From assembly GCA_037447655.1 (NCBI GenBank), contig JBBHKE010002818.1, positions 62,001 through 126,000 on the forward strand: DNA of 64,000 nucleotides, in the 5' to 3' direction. This DNA is from Zygnema cylindricum (taxonomy: Eukaryota; Streptophyta; Zygnematophyceae; Zygnematales; Zygnemataceae). The translations under genes and the position numbers were made by a program. Each line of letters opens with the position of its first letter. Positions within the stretch are counted from its first letter, which is position 1. This document shows, one piece after another, positions 23,322-33,689 of this stretch. The notes under the pieces were generated by a model, which made no database searches, was not told the origin of the DNA, and saw only the letters and a program-made list of their open reading frames with translations.

Positions 23322-24118
23322 GGGTAACCTTCCATCAGGCGAAAAGTGGGGTTGTTTACTGGAGAAAGTACCGTTCCGTGCTAGGCCGTACTGTTTTTTT
23401 TTTTTTTTTTTTCTAAAGATGTTTACTAAAAATTCGTTGAGATTCTCCAGACTTCTTGGAGAGAACTACCACCGTCCGATTTTCAATTTTCGACGCAAAC
23501 GCTTCTTGTTTCCAGTACGTAGCTAGTCTCCTCCAACTGTCCTCGGGAGGAGAGTTTGTGATTACTGGACGCGTGTTTTGGTCCACTTGTAAAGTCAGAG
23601 TCGATCCACGACAGACGTGAAGTAATAAGCTTACATGTGGCAATTGGAGTGTACAGTGTGACATAACAGCCAGCCTGTTCGACGACAAAAAAATCTTGGT
23701 TGTATGGTCGACGACAAAAAAAATCTGGTTGTAAGACATCCTGTGACGTCTCCTTCATAAATGTGCGATACAGCGATTCACGTACAAATGGTACATCCTT
23801 GGACATTTGTACAAACTTTAACTTTGCAACGGTTTTCGTGGCCGTTGATACCACAACAACCGTAAGAACGTTCAGATTGTACATTAGCGTGACGCTACTA
23901 GATATTTTAATCCGCGTCCGCCCGTACACATACGCAGCTGCGATTTTGTCCTTTTGGAAATGATTTTTATTCCTGGGCGGCTCAAAAGGTCCTACGTGGT
24001 ACCAATCGCAATTTAACACCTCATTCACTGGCACGACCTGATGGAAGGGTGCTACAAATTTTACTCCCAGTAAACGTGTTCGTACGATTACTGGGAACGC
24101 CTGATGGAAGGTTACCCT
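23322..24118. mobile_element. Inverted-repeat transposon enclosing an ORF
   Basis: AGGGTAACCTTCCATCAGGCG at the left is repeated in reverse complement at the right end (about 24098-24118). A second copy of the CCTGATGG motif and a CAGTAA motif lies 60 bp further in on the right, so that terminus is duplicated. Inside is a poly-T run near 23397 and one minus-strand ORF of 183 codons. No target duplication is certain. Confidence 0.55.
23483..24034 (-). CDS. Hypothetical ORF inside inverted-repeat element
   Basis: An open frame of 183 codons begins MPVNEVLNCDWYHVGPFEPP at the right inverted repeat and runs through most of the element. No domain is recognised. The protein has no clear signal peptide, zinc-finger pattern or DDE-like spacing that I can see. 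Its start falls within the duplicated terminal motif, which suggests the frame may be fortuitous. It is reported because it is the longest non-repetitive ORF in the 18-28 kb spacer and because the enclosing element has defined ends. Confidence 0.25.
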   Translation of the reverse strand: MPVNEVLNCDWYHVGPFEPPRNKNHFQKDKIAAAYVYGRTRIKISSSVTLMYNLNVLTVVVVSTATKTVAKLKFVQMSKDVPFVRESLYRTFMKETSQDVLQPDFFCRRPYNQDFFVVEQAGCYVTLYTPIATCKLITSRLSWIDSDFTSGPKHASSNHKLSSRGQLEETSYVLETRSVCVEN

Positions 24119-24593
24119 AAGTCGATTTTTTTATTTCCGTACATTTTTGTACATCGTACAGCGAAATTTGCGAAAAGTTATGAAAGTAACGAATGCTAAG
24201 TAAAAATCGCAAAAAAAAATTAATCCGTACGAATTGACCAACTATGAATGGCGTGATGTGACGTAGTTGAGAATCGAACGCATGTCACGTCACGGTCCAG
24301 ATGCTGCATTTGCCGATTGTATATTTCCCCCCATGTCACGTCACGTCTCAAACTTCGAGGGCGTCCACACCCTAACATTCCCTTTCTCTCTCTCTTTCCC
24401 TCTCTCTCTCCCTCTCCTCCGCCGAGACCGCGAAAAAAAAAACGTACAAGATGCAAGAGGACAAAAACGAACAGCTCTGTACTTTTTTTCCGTCGTCAAA
24501 AACTTTTGAAAACTTTTCACACGTGAGAATATGTTTTCCTATTTGTTGCCGAGACCCCTTAAAATTGGCTCTCTATTTGGCAGGAGAAAGGCA

Positions 24594-24635
<42 letters not shown>

Positions 24636-27146
24636 GCTTTCTTTCCAAATCTTCCTTTTTTAGGGTTTTGTAATTTTTTTTAGGGTTTTTTTAGGGTTGA
24701 CATTGTATCTTAGAGTGTTTTTCCTTTGCAGGATCCATTTATTTTGTAAATTAGGGTTCTGAAAGCTTTTTATCGGGATAATATTGTTTTTTAGGGTTTG
24801 GTTTTTAGAGTTTTCTTGGGTTGTCCTTTCCGCAGTTTTCTTGTTTTCTACTAAAGTAGGACTTATTTTAGTGCTCTGACGATTTCTTTTTCAGGGTTAT
24901 CAAGAAGGATGTTTTAGTAGGCTTTTCTTTTGGGTATGTGGTGCTTTTTAGGGTTTCTGTTTCTGTTGTTTTATTATGACTATTATGTTTTCTTTTGCCA
25001 TTTTTTATTGTGAAGATCGAGTTTTCGAGGCTATTTTTAGGGTTGTCTATGGTGTCTTACAGATTTTCTCTCTGCAACCCGCAATTTTTTTGGGAGATAT
25101 TAGGGTTTTTCTTCAGGTTTCGAAGGTTTGAGGGTTTTCTTAGCCAAAATTGTTACTTTTTTTGTGAAGTTAGGTCAATCAACATATAATTCAAACACTT
25201 TTTTTATCACTTAATCGCATATTTTGAATAGTTTTTTGTCGTTTTCTGCAAAAAAACAATCTGTGCTTTTGTACCTTTTTCAGTCCGCCTGTCGATTCTA
25301 TCCTTCTGTCTTCTCTTTGTTCACAAAATCATCCCTGTGAATATAAATTAAATATTTAAATAAATGTAAACTTTTTTGATTTCTTTGTCAACTGTGTGTC
25401 GGTTGTTGTTTTGAATCTTTACGACGCGTCTCTACTCTCATTGGCTCCCGCAGCTTCTGCTTTTTTCCCCTCTCCCCTCTCCCCTCTCCCCTCTCTCCTC
25501 TCTCTTTTGTTTCTACTCTCATTGGCTCCCACAGCTTCTGCTTTTTCAATAGTCTTTAAAAGGAAAGATTGTTTTTTTTGTTTTTTTAAGTCTCCAAAAG
25601 GAAAGACTGTTTTTTTTTTAAAGACATCCTTTCAAAGGAAATACTTTTATTTTTTACCGCTCTCCTTTTGTACTGTAAAACCGAAAAATGCCACAACCCA
25701 GCTTTGGCCGGGGGATGATATCCGGTGAAAACCCAATCCCACTAGAAAAAACAAATGTGTCTTTGAATTCTCTGCACTCTCAAAATTCTTCTTCACCATT
25801 GTCACTCTCTCCTCTCTCCTCTCTCTCCCCACTCACCCCACCCTCTCCACTTTCTCCAATTCCTCCATTTTCTCCACTCTCTCCGGCGTCTCCACTCACT
25901 CCACTCCCTATAGTGTGGATTTTCTGCAGTTTTGGCATTTTCTGCATTTTCGGCATTCTCCAACTTTTTTATTCTGTGATAATTTTTGTTATTATTTAAA
26001 TTTTTTCTTTTTTGTCCTTTTGGTTGCAGGTTTTGCATTGGAGGAGGCGCCTCTGCCCTCATGGGGGTCTCCTGGGGACATGGAGAGAATAGCCAAAGAG
26101 GGGTAGAGGGAGAGAAAGATGAAGAAAGAGGGAAAGAGAAAAGGGCGAAGGGGGAGGTAGAGGGAGATGGAGAGAGAGGGAGGAAGATAATGGCCAAGGT
26201 GGTGGGAGAGAGGGAGAGGGAGAGGGAGAGAGAGAGGGAGAGGGAGAGCTAGAGGGAGAGAGAGGGAAGGAAGATAACGGTCAAGATGGGGGGAGAGGAG
26301 GGAGAGGCGAAAAGAGAGAGGGGATGACCAAGGTGCGAAAGGGGGATTGAGTAGGGGAGGGAGAGGGAGAGGATGACCATGGTAGGGAATGAGGGAGAAA
26401 GAGGGGGAGAGAGCGAGGATGGCCAAGGTTGAGGCGAGAGAGAGAATGGTTAAGGTTGCGGGCGAGGGAAGGAGAGAGAGGGGGAGGGAAGGAGAAGCAG
26501 AGCAAGGTCAAGAGAGGTGATGGTGAAGGTGGGAGGGAGAGGGAGAGCTGGAGGTACAGGGAGAGAGAGTGATAACCTGCGCGTGAGAAAGTCTCACACC
26601 CCTAATAGTGTGGACGTGCGAATCGGCCGGTGGAGGCCATCAACCAGGCAGGTCTCTATCTCTGTCTCTCTCTCTCTCTCTCTTCCCCCCCCCGCTTTTT
26701 CTCTCTTCTTCCTCTCTCTCACCCCCCTCTCTCTCCCACCTCTCTCTCGCTTGCCTCCCTGCCACTCTCTCCCTCCCTCCCTCCCTCCTTCCCTCCCTCC
26801 CTTCCCTACCAGGGTACACTCAGATTCTATCCCCCCCTCCACCGAGCTCTGGACTGCACTCTTTTTCGTTTTTTGCGGATTTAATGGAAAAACACCACAA
26901 ATTTTATCGTGTTAATTGAGCGATAAATTTATGAGCAGCAAAACCAAAACTGCACCGAACTTATCAACAGTTAAACCTCGTTGACTTTACCAACAGCTGG
27001 ACCGTGCTTGATTTATCTATAGTAATAACTTCACTATATTCAACACACTGATTTTATTTGCACTGAAACTGTTGTAATTTATCAGCATTGAAAGGGCAGT
27101 TTATTTGTCATTAAAGAAATTGCAGTAGTTGTATCAACAGAGCATG
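24119..27146. other. Low-complexity T-rich, CT and GA tracts
   Basis: No exon could be supported. (CT)n runs occur at 24375-24420 and 24595-24635. 24640-25160 is T-rich with many TTAGGGTTT words. 25440-25900 is CT-rich. 26040-26570 is a long GA-rich tract and 26650-26820 a CT tract. Overlapping ORFs on both strands are simple-sequence translations. The first part could be the 5' untranslated region or first intron of an unrecognised plant gene, but no coding exon follows. Confidence 0.6.
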
Positions 27147-27556
27147 TTTCTCGATATTGATATCGCAGTATATTTTTCGATATCGATATCGCAGTTAATT
27201 TCTCGATATCGATATTGCAGTGAATTCCCGATATCGATATTGCAGTGATTTTCTCGACATCGATATCACAGTAAATTTTTCAATATCGATATTGTAGTAA
27301 ATTTCTCGACATCGATATTGCAGTGAATTCCTCGATATTTATATCGCAGTGAATTTATCGACATCGATATCGTAGTAAATTTTTCGACATCGTAGTAAAT
27401 TTCTCGATATGGATATCGCAGTAAATTTCTCGATATCGATATTGCGGTGAATTGCTCGATATCGATGTCTCAGTGAGTTTCTTGATATCGATATGGTAGT
27501 GAATTTCTCGATATCGATATTGCAGTCAAGTTATCGATATTGATATCGCAGTAGAC
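27147..27556. repeat. 26-bp CGATATCG minisatellite
   Basis: About fifteen units of close to 26 bp follow the pattern AATTTCTCGATATCGATAT plus YGCAGTG. The core CGATATCGATATCG is self-complementary, so each unit can pair with itself or its neighbours. Units differ by a few substitutions, and one unit near 27380-27400 is shortened. Confidence 0.85.
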
Positions 27557-28478
27557 TTATCAGCAATGAATTTGCAGTAAGATATTCCACTCAAGAGCGG
27601 CACTTAACTAAATTTATTTGTTGTGGTAGGAGGAAGGGAGGGAGGGGAGGGTGGGAGGGAGGAAAAACCTTTGGAGAATTTTGGGAGTCTTAATCATCCA
27701 TCTCACACTCGGAGGAGATCCCCCTCATAGGCAACTTAAACCCTTGCCCAAAGGAGTTAGGGAGGGAGAGGGGAAGGGATAGAGAGAAGGAAAGGGAGAG
27801 GGGCATTGTAGTGAGTTACAGGACATGTACTCCAATGAGGCCCTTAATATATCAATTTTTTATTTTTTTATGCTTTATGTTGGCTTCGTTTGTCAGTTTT
27901 GCTGAACTTGGTCAATTTTTTTTTTTTCTTAAACAGTCAAATCATCTTTACTTCTTTTTTTTTTTGCTATTGTATGTATTGTATTGTTATTATTTTTTAT
28001 TTTTCATTTGATTATTGTTGTTATTTTTTTTTTACCGTGTCAAACGCCACTGTCAGAAAGTGCTCAAGGGAGAAACGGTGTGGGAGGGTGGGGAGGGAAG
28101 GGTCTTTATGGAAAGAGGGAGGGGACTTTTTTGTCGGTAGGTGGGAGGGAATGGTCTTTTATGTGGGGGGGTTTTGAGGTAATGTGAGGGAGATGCTTCA
28201 GAAGTTGTTCCTCACCTAGGCTTCTCCCTCCCCCCCTAATGAGTTAATTCTTAAAAAATAGGGCAAGCTAAATTAAGAAGCGCGATGGTAAACCATCTAA
28301 ATCTGGGGGAACAAAAGGGGTGGCATGGCCAAAACTGAAAAACTATAAGCATGGCAATAGAAAAAAAAGAAAGCAACGTAAACACAGAAAAATGGCAAGT
28401 AAAATAAAAGCACCCAAACTCAAAATGAAAAGCACGGCAACTCACAAAACCAAAACTACATCCCCAACCCCAACTCGA
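27557..28478. other. Spacer with GA-rich and T-rich segments
   Basis: GGGAGG-rich stretches lie at 27630-27660, 27760-27800 and 28080-28160, with T-rich runs at 27850-28030. No gene is supportable. Confidence 0.6.
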
Positions 28479-28899
28479 TTAAATATCTATGAAAAGCAAC
28501 CCCATAAGTCTCCCCAGCCCGGGGGGAGCACGCTGAGGGAGTTCTGGTACACGTCGACAATCCATAATTGTAATAGCCGATTGAAAGAGAATAGAAGCCT
28601 GCACTCGTTGTAAAGCCACATTGTAAAGCCACAGATTAACGCTGACAATAAAAAGAAGCAAGGACGGAAAGAGGAGCAGGGACAGATAAACGTTGACGAT
28701 AAATTGAAGTAAGGACCGAAAAAGGAGGGCTCCTAGGTCCTCGTCGCTCAAAAGCACGTCGCACACAAGTACGGAGAAGCTTGTCCAATGCAACACCCAA
28801 ACAGCCAAAGATCTCGACTGCCATCAGAATAAAGTCATACATAGGGTCCTTGTGGGCATAATCATGCTCCTTCACCTTAGAGGCATCACGAGCTGCCAC
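28479..28899 (-). pseudogene. C-terminal fragment of non-LTR reverse transcriptase
   Basis: The minus strand reads ARDASKVKEHDYAHKDP, then FILMAVEIFGCLGVALDKLL and RRAFERRGPRSPPFSVL, and ends with SIYRQRLS and VALQRVQASIL. This resembles the region downstream of the RT domain in the same non-LTR family as 5061-6400. A stretch of about 50 bp is duplicated in tandem (28630-28730, repeated GACGGAAAGAGGAG and GACCGAAAAAGGAG words), and GTAAAGCCACA is also doubled at 28610-28632, which breaks the frame. The assignment rests on recalled family resemblance only. Confidence 0.5.
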
Positions 28900-28984
28900 C
28901 CCAACATGTTGAGCCGCCTAACCAACGACTATAGCCGAGTAGGGTTTGCCAAAACAATATCACCAAAAATGCGTTGGGCACCAT

Positions 28985-29290
28985 TTTATAAGGCGACAGT
29001 TGTTGTTCAACAATCACCGGTGTAGGTGGAGAGAAGCAGTAGTAGTAGAAGTGGACATGATACACTTTCAGAAGCTATCAAGAATTCTACGAAACAATTG
29101 TTCTCAAGTGTTCACCAAATCTTATACAAGCATCCAAACTTCACAAAACTCTATCAGAATATAGAGTAGTATAAACACTGAAAACTCCTAAAGTTTCAGC
29201 ACAATTGACTCGACAACACTCAAGATATAATACTTAGATGTTTCCCAAAAACTATCTGCAGTTTTACTACTTTTCTGCAGCTTTGACCAG
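28985..29290 (-). repeat. Dispersed repeat copy 1 (leader plus MSTSTT start)
   Basis: It is similar to 31620-31915 over about 300 bp: CACCAAATCT, CTCCTAAAGTTTCAGC, and a minus-strand ATG with MSTSTT preceded by a CTTCTG-rich leader. The layout looks like the 5' leader and first codons of a mobile element's ORF. The family is not identified. Confidence 0.5.
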
Positions 29291-29491
29291 ATGATGTGAT
29301 CACTCTTTTTATTATTCTTGTCTGAAACTTTGTGAGGTTATGTTTTAGCCTAGAAAATATTTTTGTTTGTAGTTTCAGCTTGTTTTGATATTTTTGTAGA
29401 ATTCTGTGTTGATTCATAGTAGGCTCTTTTTGGGTAGTCTGTGGTGCTTCCGAGGGTAAATCCATGGTTGAAAATGGTTATGGACAACACG

Positions 29492-29731
29492 GGTGACCTG
29501 ACGGATGGCAAGTACCAGGATCAATTCCTGGGTCCGTCAATTACCTTTAGGTAAATCCAACTAATTCAACCCGCGTCTTCTCTAGTGAGCTTAGGCAGCC
29601 ATGGCTTTAGCTCCCTATCCAGCCTTCAGTGACTACAACAAGTGTGGGGGATTCAAGAGGAGATTTAGAGGCAGACCGCCTCTGCTCTTTTTCTATCCTA
29701 ATATAGACCTAAAAACACTCAAATATCAACA
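29492..29731 (-). repeat. Truncated LTR fragment
   Basis: It ends at 29731 with ATATCAACA, the LTR start on the minus strand. It holds the GGCAGCCATGGCTTTAGC motif, the CAGTGACTACAACAAGTGTGG block and the CCAGGATCAATTCCTGG tRNA-like hairpin (29514-29530). Only about the first 240 bp of an LTR of this family is present. Confidence 0.7.
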
Positions 29732-31510
29732 ATTACCTCAATTTTTCGCTAATGGAAGACCACCGTCACACGTAGATCGACGAAATCGCGACAAACATTA
29801 AATAACCCTTTTCACTTTGAACTTCGATCAAAGATTCACCCACATGGAATAAGCCCACTCAAAGTAAAAAACTCAAAATTTTGAAGCGGTCAACCTGTAT
29901 AATTACTATCACTAATTCATGCCCGAAAACCATTGAGAGCAAAGCACAACTTTTGAAATGTCTTTTATGAAAAAACTATGACCCGCAGAAAAAGAGTAGC
30001 AAAAGCTCAATAATTAGGATGGCCGCGGGAAATTCGGCCTACATTGTACTTGACAACTTCCTACGTTTGTAAGTTAATGGAAGAAAAAAGTCAAATATCA
30101 CTAAAACTGCCCTTAAAATTATCGAGAAAAGAAAGATATTGATTCTAATGATTCGTGAATTGATATCAACAAAAAATTAGAGGCACAAAGCAAGCATTTT
30201 AAATTACAATTTCCAAGAATAAAAGTTTCATGTTACTACAAACTCAAATTGATACTACTAACATCGATATCTTATAAACATGTTAAACCCTGTTTTACCA
30301 CAAATTCCTTACCAACTCATAAGCATTTCACTTCACCAAGAAATATTGTAACTCGCAAAAAATAATTTGCATATGTGCTTGATTCTCGGAATTATATTTT
30401 GATCTTTATAGCATGGACAATTGTAAACTACAAAAAGCAGTGGCAAAATTGCGAATCTATAAATTTTAGGCCTTTGGTCGCTTTCTAAGAAACCTTTATA
30501 TAGGCGGTGTGTGTGTCATTGATTTCGCGTTGTCCTACTCTACAAAACAAGCCACAAAGGGCTATCGATTGAGTTTACAAACGCGAACCGCCAAAAAACG
30601 GTTCTAAACCGGCTGTCAAACCTCTAAATTAGGTCGTTAACGAAACAACTTTGTACCGCGAGGACAATATAAAAACCGACAAAACCGTTAACAACCGGCG
30701 ACGAACCGTTGTCGATTCGCCGTCTATTGAGTTAACCAACGCGAACCGCCGAAAAACAGTTCGAACCCCGCCGTCAAACTTATAGCTTTCGGGTATAGGT
30801 TTTGGAGAGAGTATTTGGGCCTAGTAGATGCTTGAACCTACATCTGAGGAATTACAATATCATGCAGGTGAGCTAAACAAACCGTTAGTGGTCAATGTGG
30901 AATGTAGAGGCATTGTTAAGAAAATTTAACAAATAAGATTATTTTATTCAAACGATTTTTTTTTTTAAATGAGATTATTTGTTGTTGTGTTAAGTCTTTT
31001 GATTTATTTCTAGTATAGTTCAAAAGTAGGTGAAAGTAGGCCCATACAATATGCATATTGTATGTAAAACATACAATATGACCATAAAACCCATATAATA
31101 TTGGTCGCAATTTTTTTTTCTTTTTTCTTAAGTAACAAGGTTTAAAACTTGAGTTGCACATCGATCAATATAGAATTAAACGTCATGTCTGAATTTTGAA
31201 AAACATTCGGAATTTTGTGAGTTTTGAGGTATGTTTTATTTAAACCATTAGTTTCGGACGATCAGACGGTTGCTAATCAAAGTAGCAATCTAAAAAGATC
31301 ACATGAAAAGCCCATAACACAGTTTACCAAACTTAGCGCCTACCAAAGGCCTACCATAAAACACCTACTTTTGAACTATGGTTTGTAGGCGTAAAATGTC
31401 TAAGTGTCACAAATGCATGACAAGTTAATCTTACAACTAAAAAGTACTATGATGGGTTTGGGATGGAAAAATGTAATGAAAGGGTGTAAAGAGGAATAAA
31501 ACGTAATTAA
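29732..31510. other. Spacer with local duplication and tRNA-like relic
   Basis: At 30570-30780 the words AACGCGAACCGCC...GTCAAAC occur twice about 165 bp apart, indicating a local duplication. At about 30845-30925 (minus strand) TAGCTCACC and GTAGGTTCAAGC resemble tRNA A- and B-boxes. No protein gene is seen. Confidence 0.5.
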
Positions 31511-31920
31511 TCATAGATAACGTAAGTATAATCGTTGTACCCTTTGTTCATGTATAAAAAAATTGCTAAAAAAAACAAGAGACATGCCAATGGGAATAAA
31601 AGACATATGCTGACCATATCTTTTGCGTGGATGTAAGGTCTGTTGTTCTACAACCACAGGAGCTGGTGGAGCATCAACAGTTGTGGAAGTAGACATGATC
31701 TCACTTACAGAAGCTAATCAATAATCCTATTAAACGGCTGTTTTCTACACCTCACCAAATCTGATAAAATAAACCAAACTGTTTTAAACTATACTGCAGT
31801 ATAGAATATCACAAAGACTGACAACTCCCAAAGTTTCAGCTTAATTGATCCAACGTACACTAAGATATGCAACTCAGAAGTTTCCTAAAAACAGTCTGCA
31901 AATTACACAATGTGGAAGTC
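31511..31920 (-). repeat. Dispersed repeat copy 2 with short ORF
   Basis: This is the second copy of the 28985-29290 repeat. The minus-strand ORF 31696-31511 begins MSTSTTVDAPPAPVVVEQQ and is open for 61 codons. In the other copy the same start is followed at once by frame breaks. A shared leader precedes both. This is probably a degenerate mobile-element 5' end. Confidence 0.45.
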
Positions 31921-33689
31921 TTGATACTTAAAATGTTCTACGTCCTAAGTCTTATACTCTTCACTCAATTGTCCTACTACATAGTGCTGTACCGCCGATA
32001 CAAGTGTTCCAAAACGATACATCCAAAAGAACTAAGCTGCCACTAAGGTCTAAGTGCTCCTACTTAGGCTAAGAACTAATCTATCACTGTACACTCAATA
32101 TGACTGAGAATCCTATACAGGTGATTTGATCAAATACTTGTCGCCTGGCTAAGTGAATCTCGTCTGTTGACTTGATTCAGATCAACCGCAGTAGCGCAGT
32201 CCAATTCTTGATTATATTCAAATATCCGCAGCTTCGTAGCAGTTGCGTTATCACATACAAAAGTTAGCTGTAACTGCGTTTGTCTTGTTGCGTAGCAACT
32301 GCGTACCAAAATATCCGCAGTTGCGTTTATCCCATTACGTCGTAGGCTCCGTTCGTCCGTACAAACCATATCAAAAATAACCGCAGCTACGCTTGTTCCA
32401 TCTACGTCGCAGCTGCGTTGTCGGTACCATTCAAAAACCTGCACTGTGATTGTAGTGACGATACGTGTCCATATAGATCTATTTTTCCGCCGTCCTATAA
32501 ATTTGTTGAGACTTCAAGCTTTCCAAAAACAACAAGGTCTAACCCACCACATGGACTACTTCCCAATACACAAATTGCTTTTACAACCCAAAATAAAACA
32601 AAACAACGTGAAGAAAGGTTGCGCAAAGATTGTGAAAGAAAGAGAGTTACACGTGCAACATAACAAAAACAACAAGGAGTACCAACAAAACAGAACGCAA
32701 CGATGCGCATTGAGCTTCTCCTAACCGCGCGCGTGAGACTTTTGAACAACAAGAACAACGCCTGCTTAAAAAACGTAAAAGAAAACGAACAAAAGGTGTT
32801 TTTGTGTGGTTAATAAAACCACGTTGTGATTGTTGTTCCCGTATACACTATAGTCACACTATTAGCACATAAATGCACTCAAATTGTGAATGTAGGCATC
32901 TGAATAATAAAATGAAGAAGCATGCATAAAAATAGAAAAGGTATACAAACCCAAATTAAAAATAGCGTTATTCATTTTAAACATAAAGAAATTATAGTTG
33001 TACTTTTGCTTCAACTGTACAAAAAACGCAATTAAACAAGTGAAAGGAGATATTTGGGTAAATCCAAAGTAAACTACGTAATTACCACATTGGACATATG
33101 GATGCTGTAAGAAAAACATCAATGAAAGTAACTGTTGAGCTTTGCAATGAACGGTTATGTATAGAACGTGCAAGGAAATGAGCACAAAAGAACCCCAAAC
33201 AACGTGAGGAGCGACTACAAAATGATCGTGAAAGAAAATGAGCAAAACGCGCGGTAAATGACAATACCAAAAATTAGGTGTTAATCAAGAACCTTGAAGA
33301 CGTAGAGGCGCAACAAACGACAAACTTAAGGTCAAGGGAGAATGTTGAATGCGCCACAAAAATACGTACTTTTCATTTCGAATAACATTTTTCTCAACAA
33401 CAAGAGGAGAATGAAAGAACACCTGCTGCAAGACGAGAATGAAAGAACACCAGTTGCAAGACAACAAACTAATGTTATCCAACAAAACACTGAATGTACT
33501 TACAAATAAATATAAGAGTTTGAAGTTTGACAACACAGAGTACAACAACAAAATTTGTCAAAAAAACAACGAGACACTCAAAGATGCACATAAGGTGAAC
33601 GTCAACGTCAACGTTTCATACGACGACGTGCAGAGGTGCTAGAAATTGCTTAAGGACTTCATGAACATTACACACGTTCACAAGAACAT
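31921..33689. other. Tandem CGCAGYTGCGT words, then basic-rich relic
   Basis: At 32165-32430 the words GCAGTTGCGT, GCAGCTACGC and GCAGCTGCGT recur, an irregular repeat with short palindromes. From 32590 to 33250 plus-strand fragments are rich in arginine, lysine and glutamate (RKDCERKRVTRAT, REERLQNDRERK). This is like the basic N-terminal leader often found in Helitron RepHel proteins, here in broken frames. Confidence 0.4.

Noticed and set aside
24640-25150. Many TTAGGGTTT words, suggesting an interstitial telomere array
   Set aside because: The words are irregularly spaced in T-rich sequence and never form a tandem TTTAGGG run. They fit plant leader or intron composition better.
26100-26830. 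Several overlapping ORFs on both strands
   Set aside because: All are translations of GA/CT simple sequence (Arg-Glu-Gly or Leu-Ser-Pro runs) with no motif.
27147-27556. CRISPR array
   Set aside because: There are no unique spacers. The units are contiguous, degenerate 26-bp repeats in a eukaryotic context.
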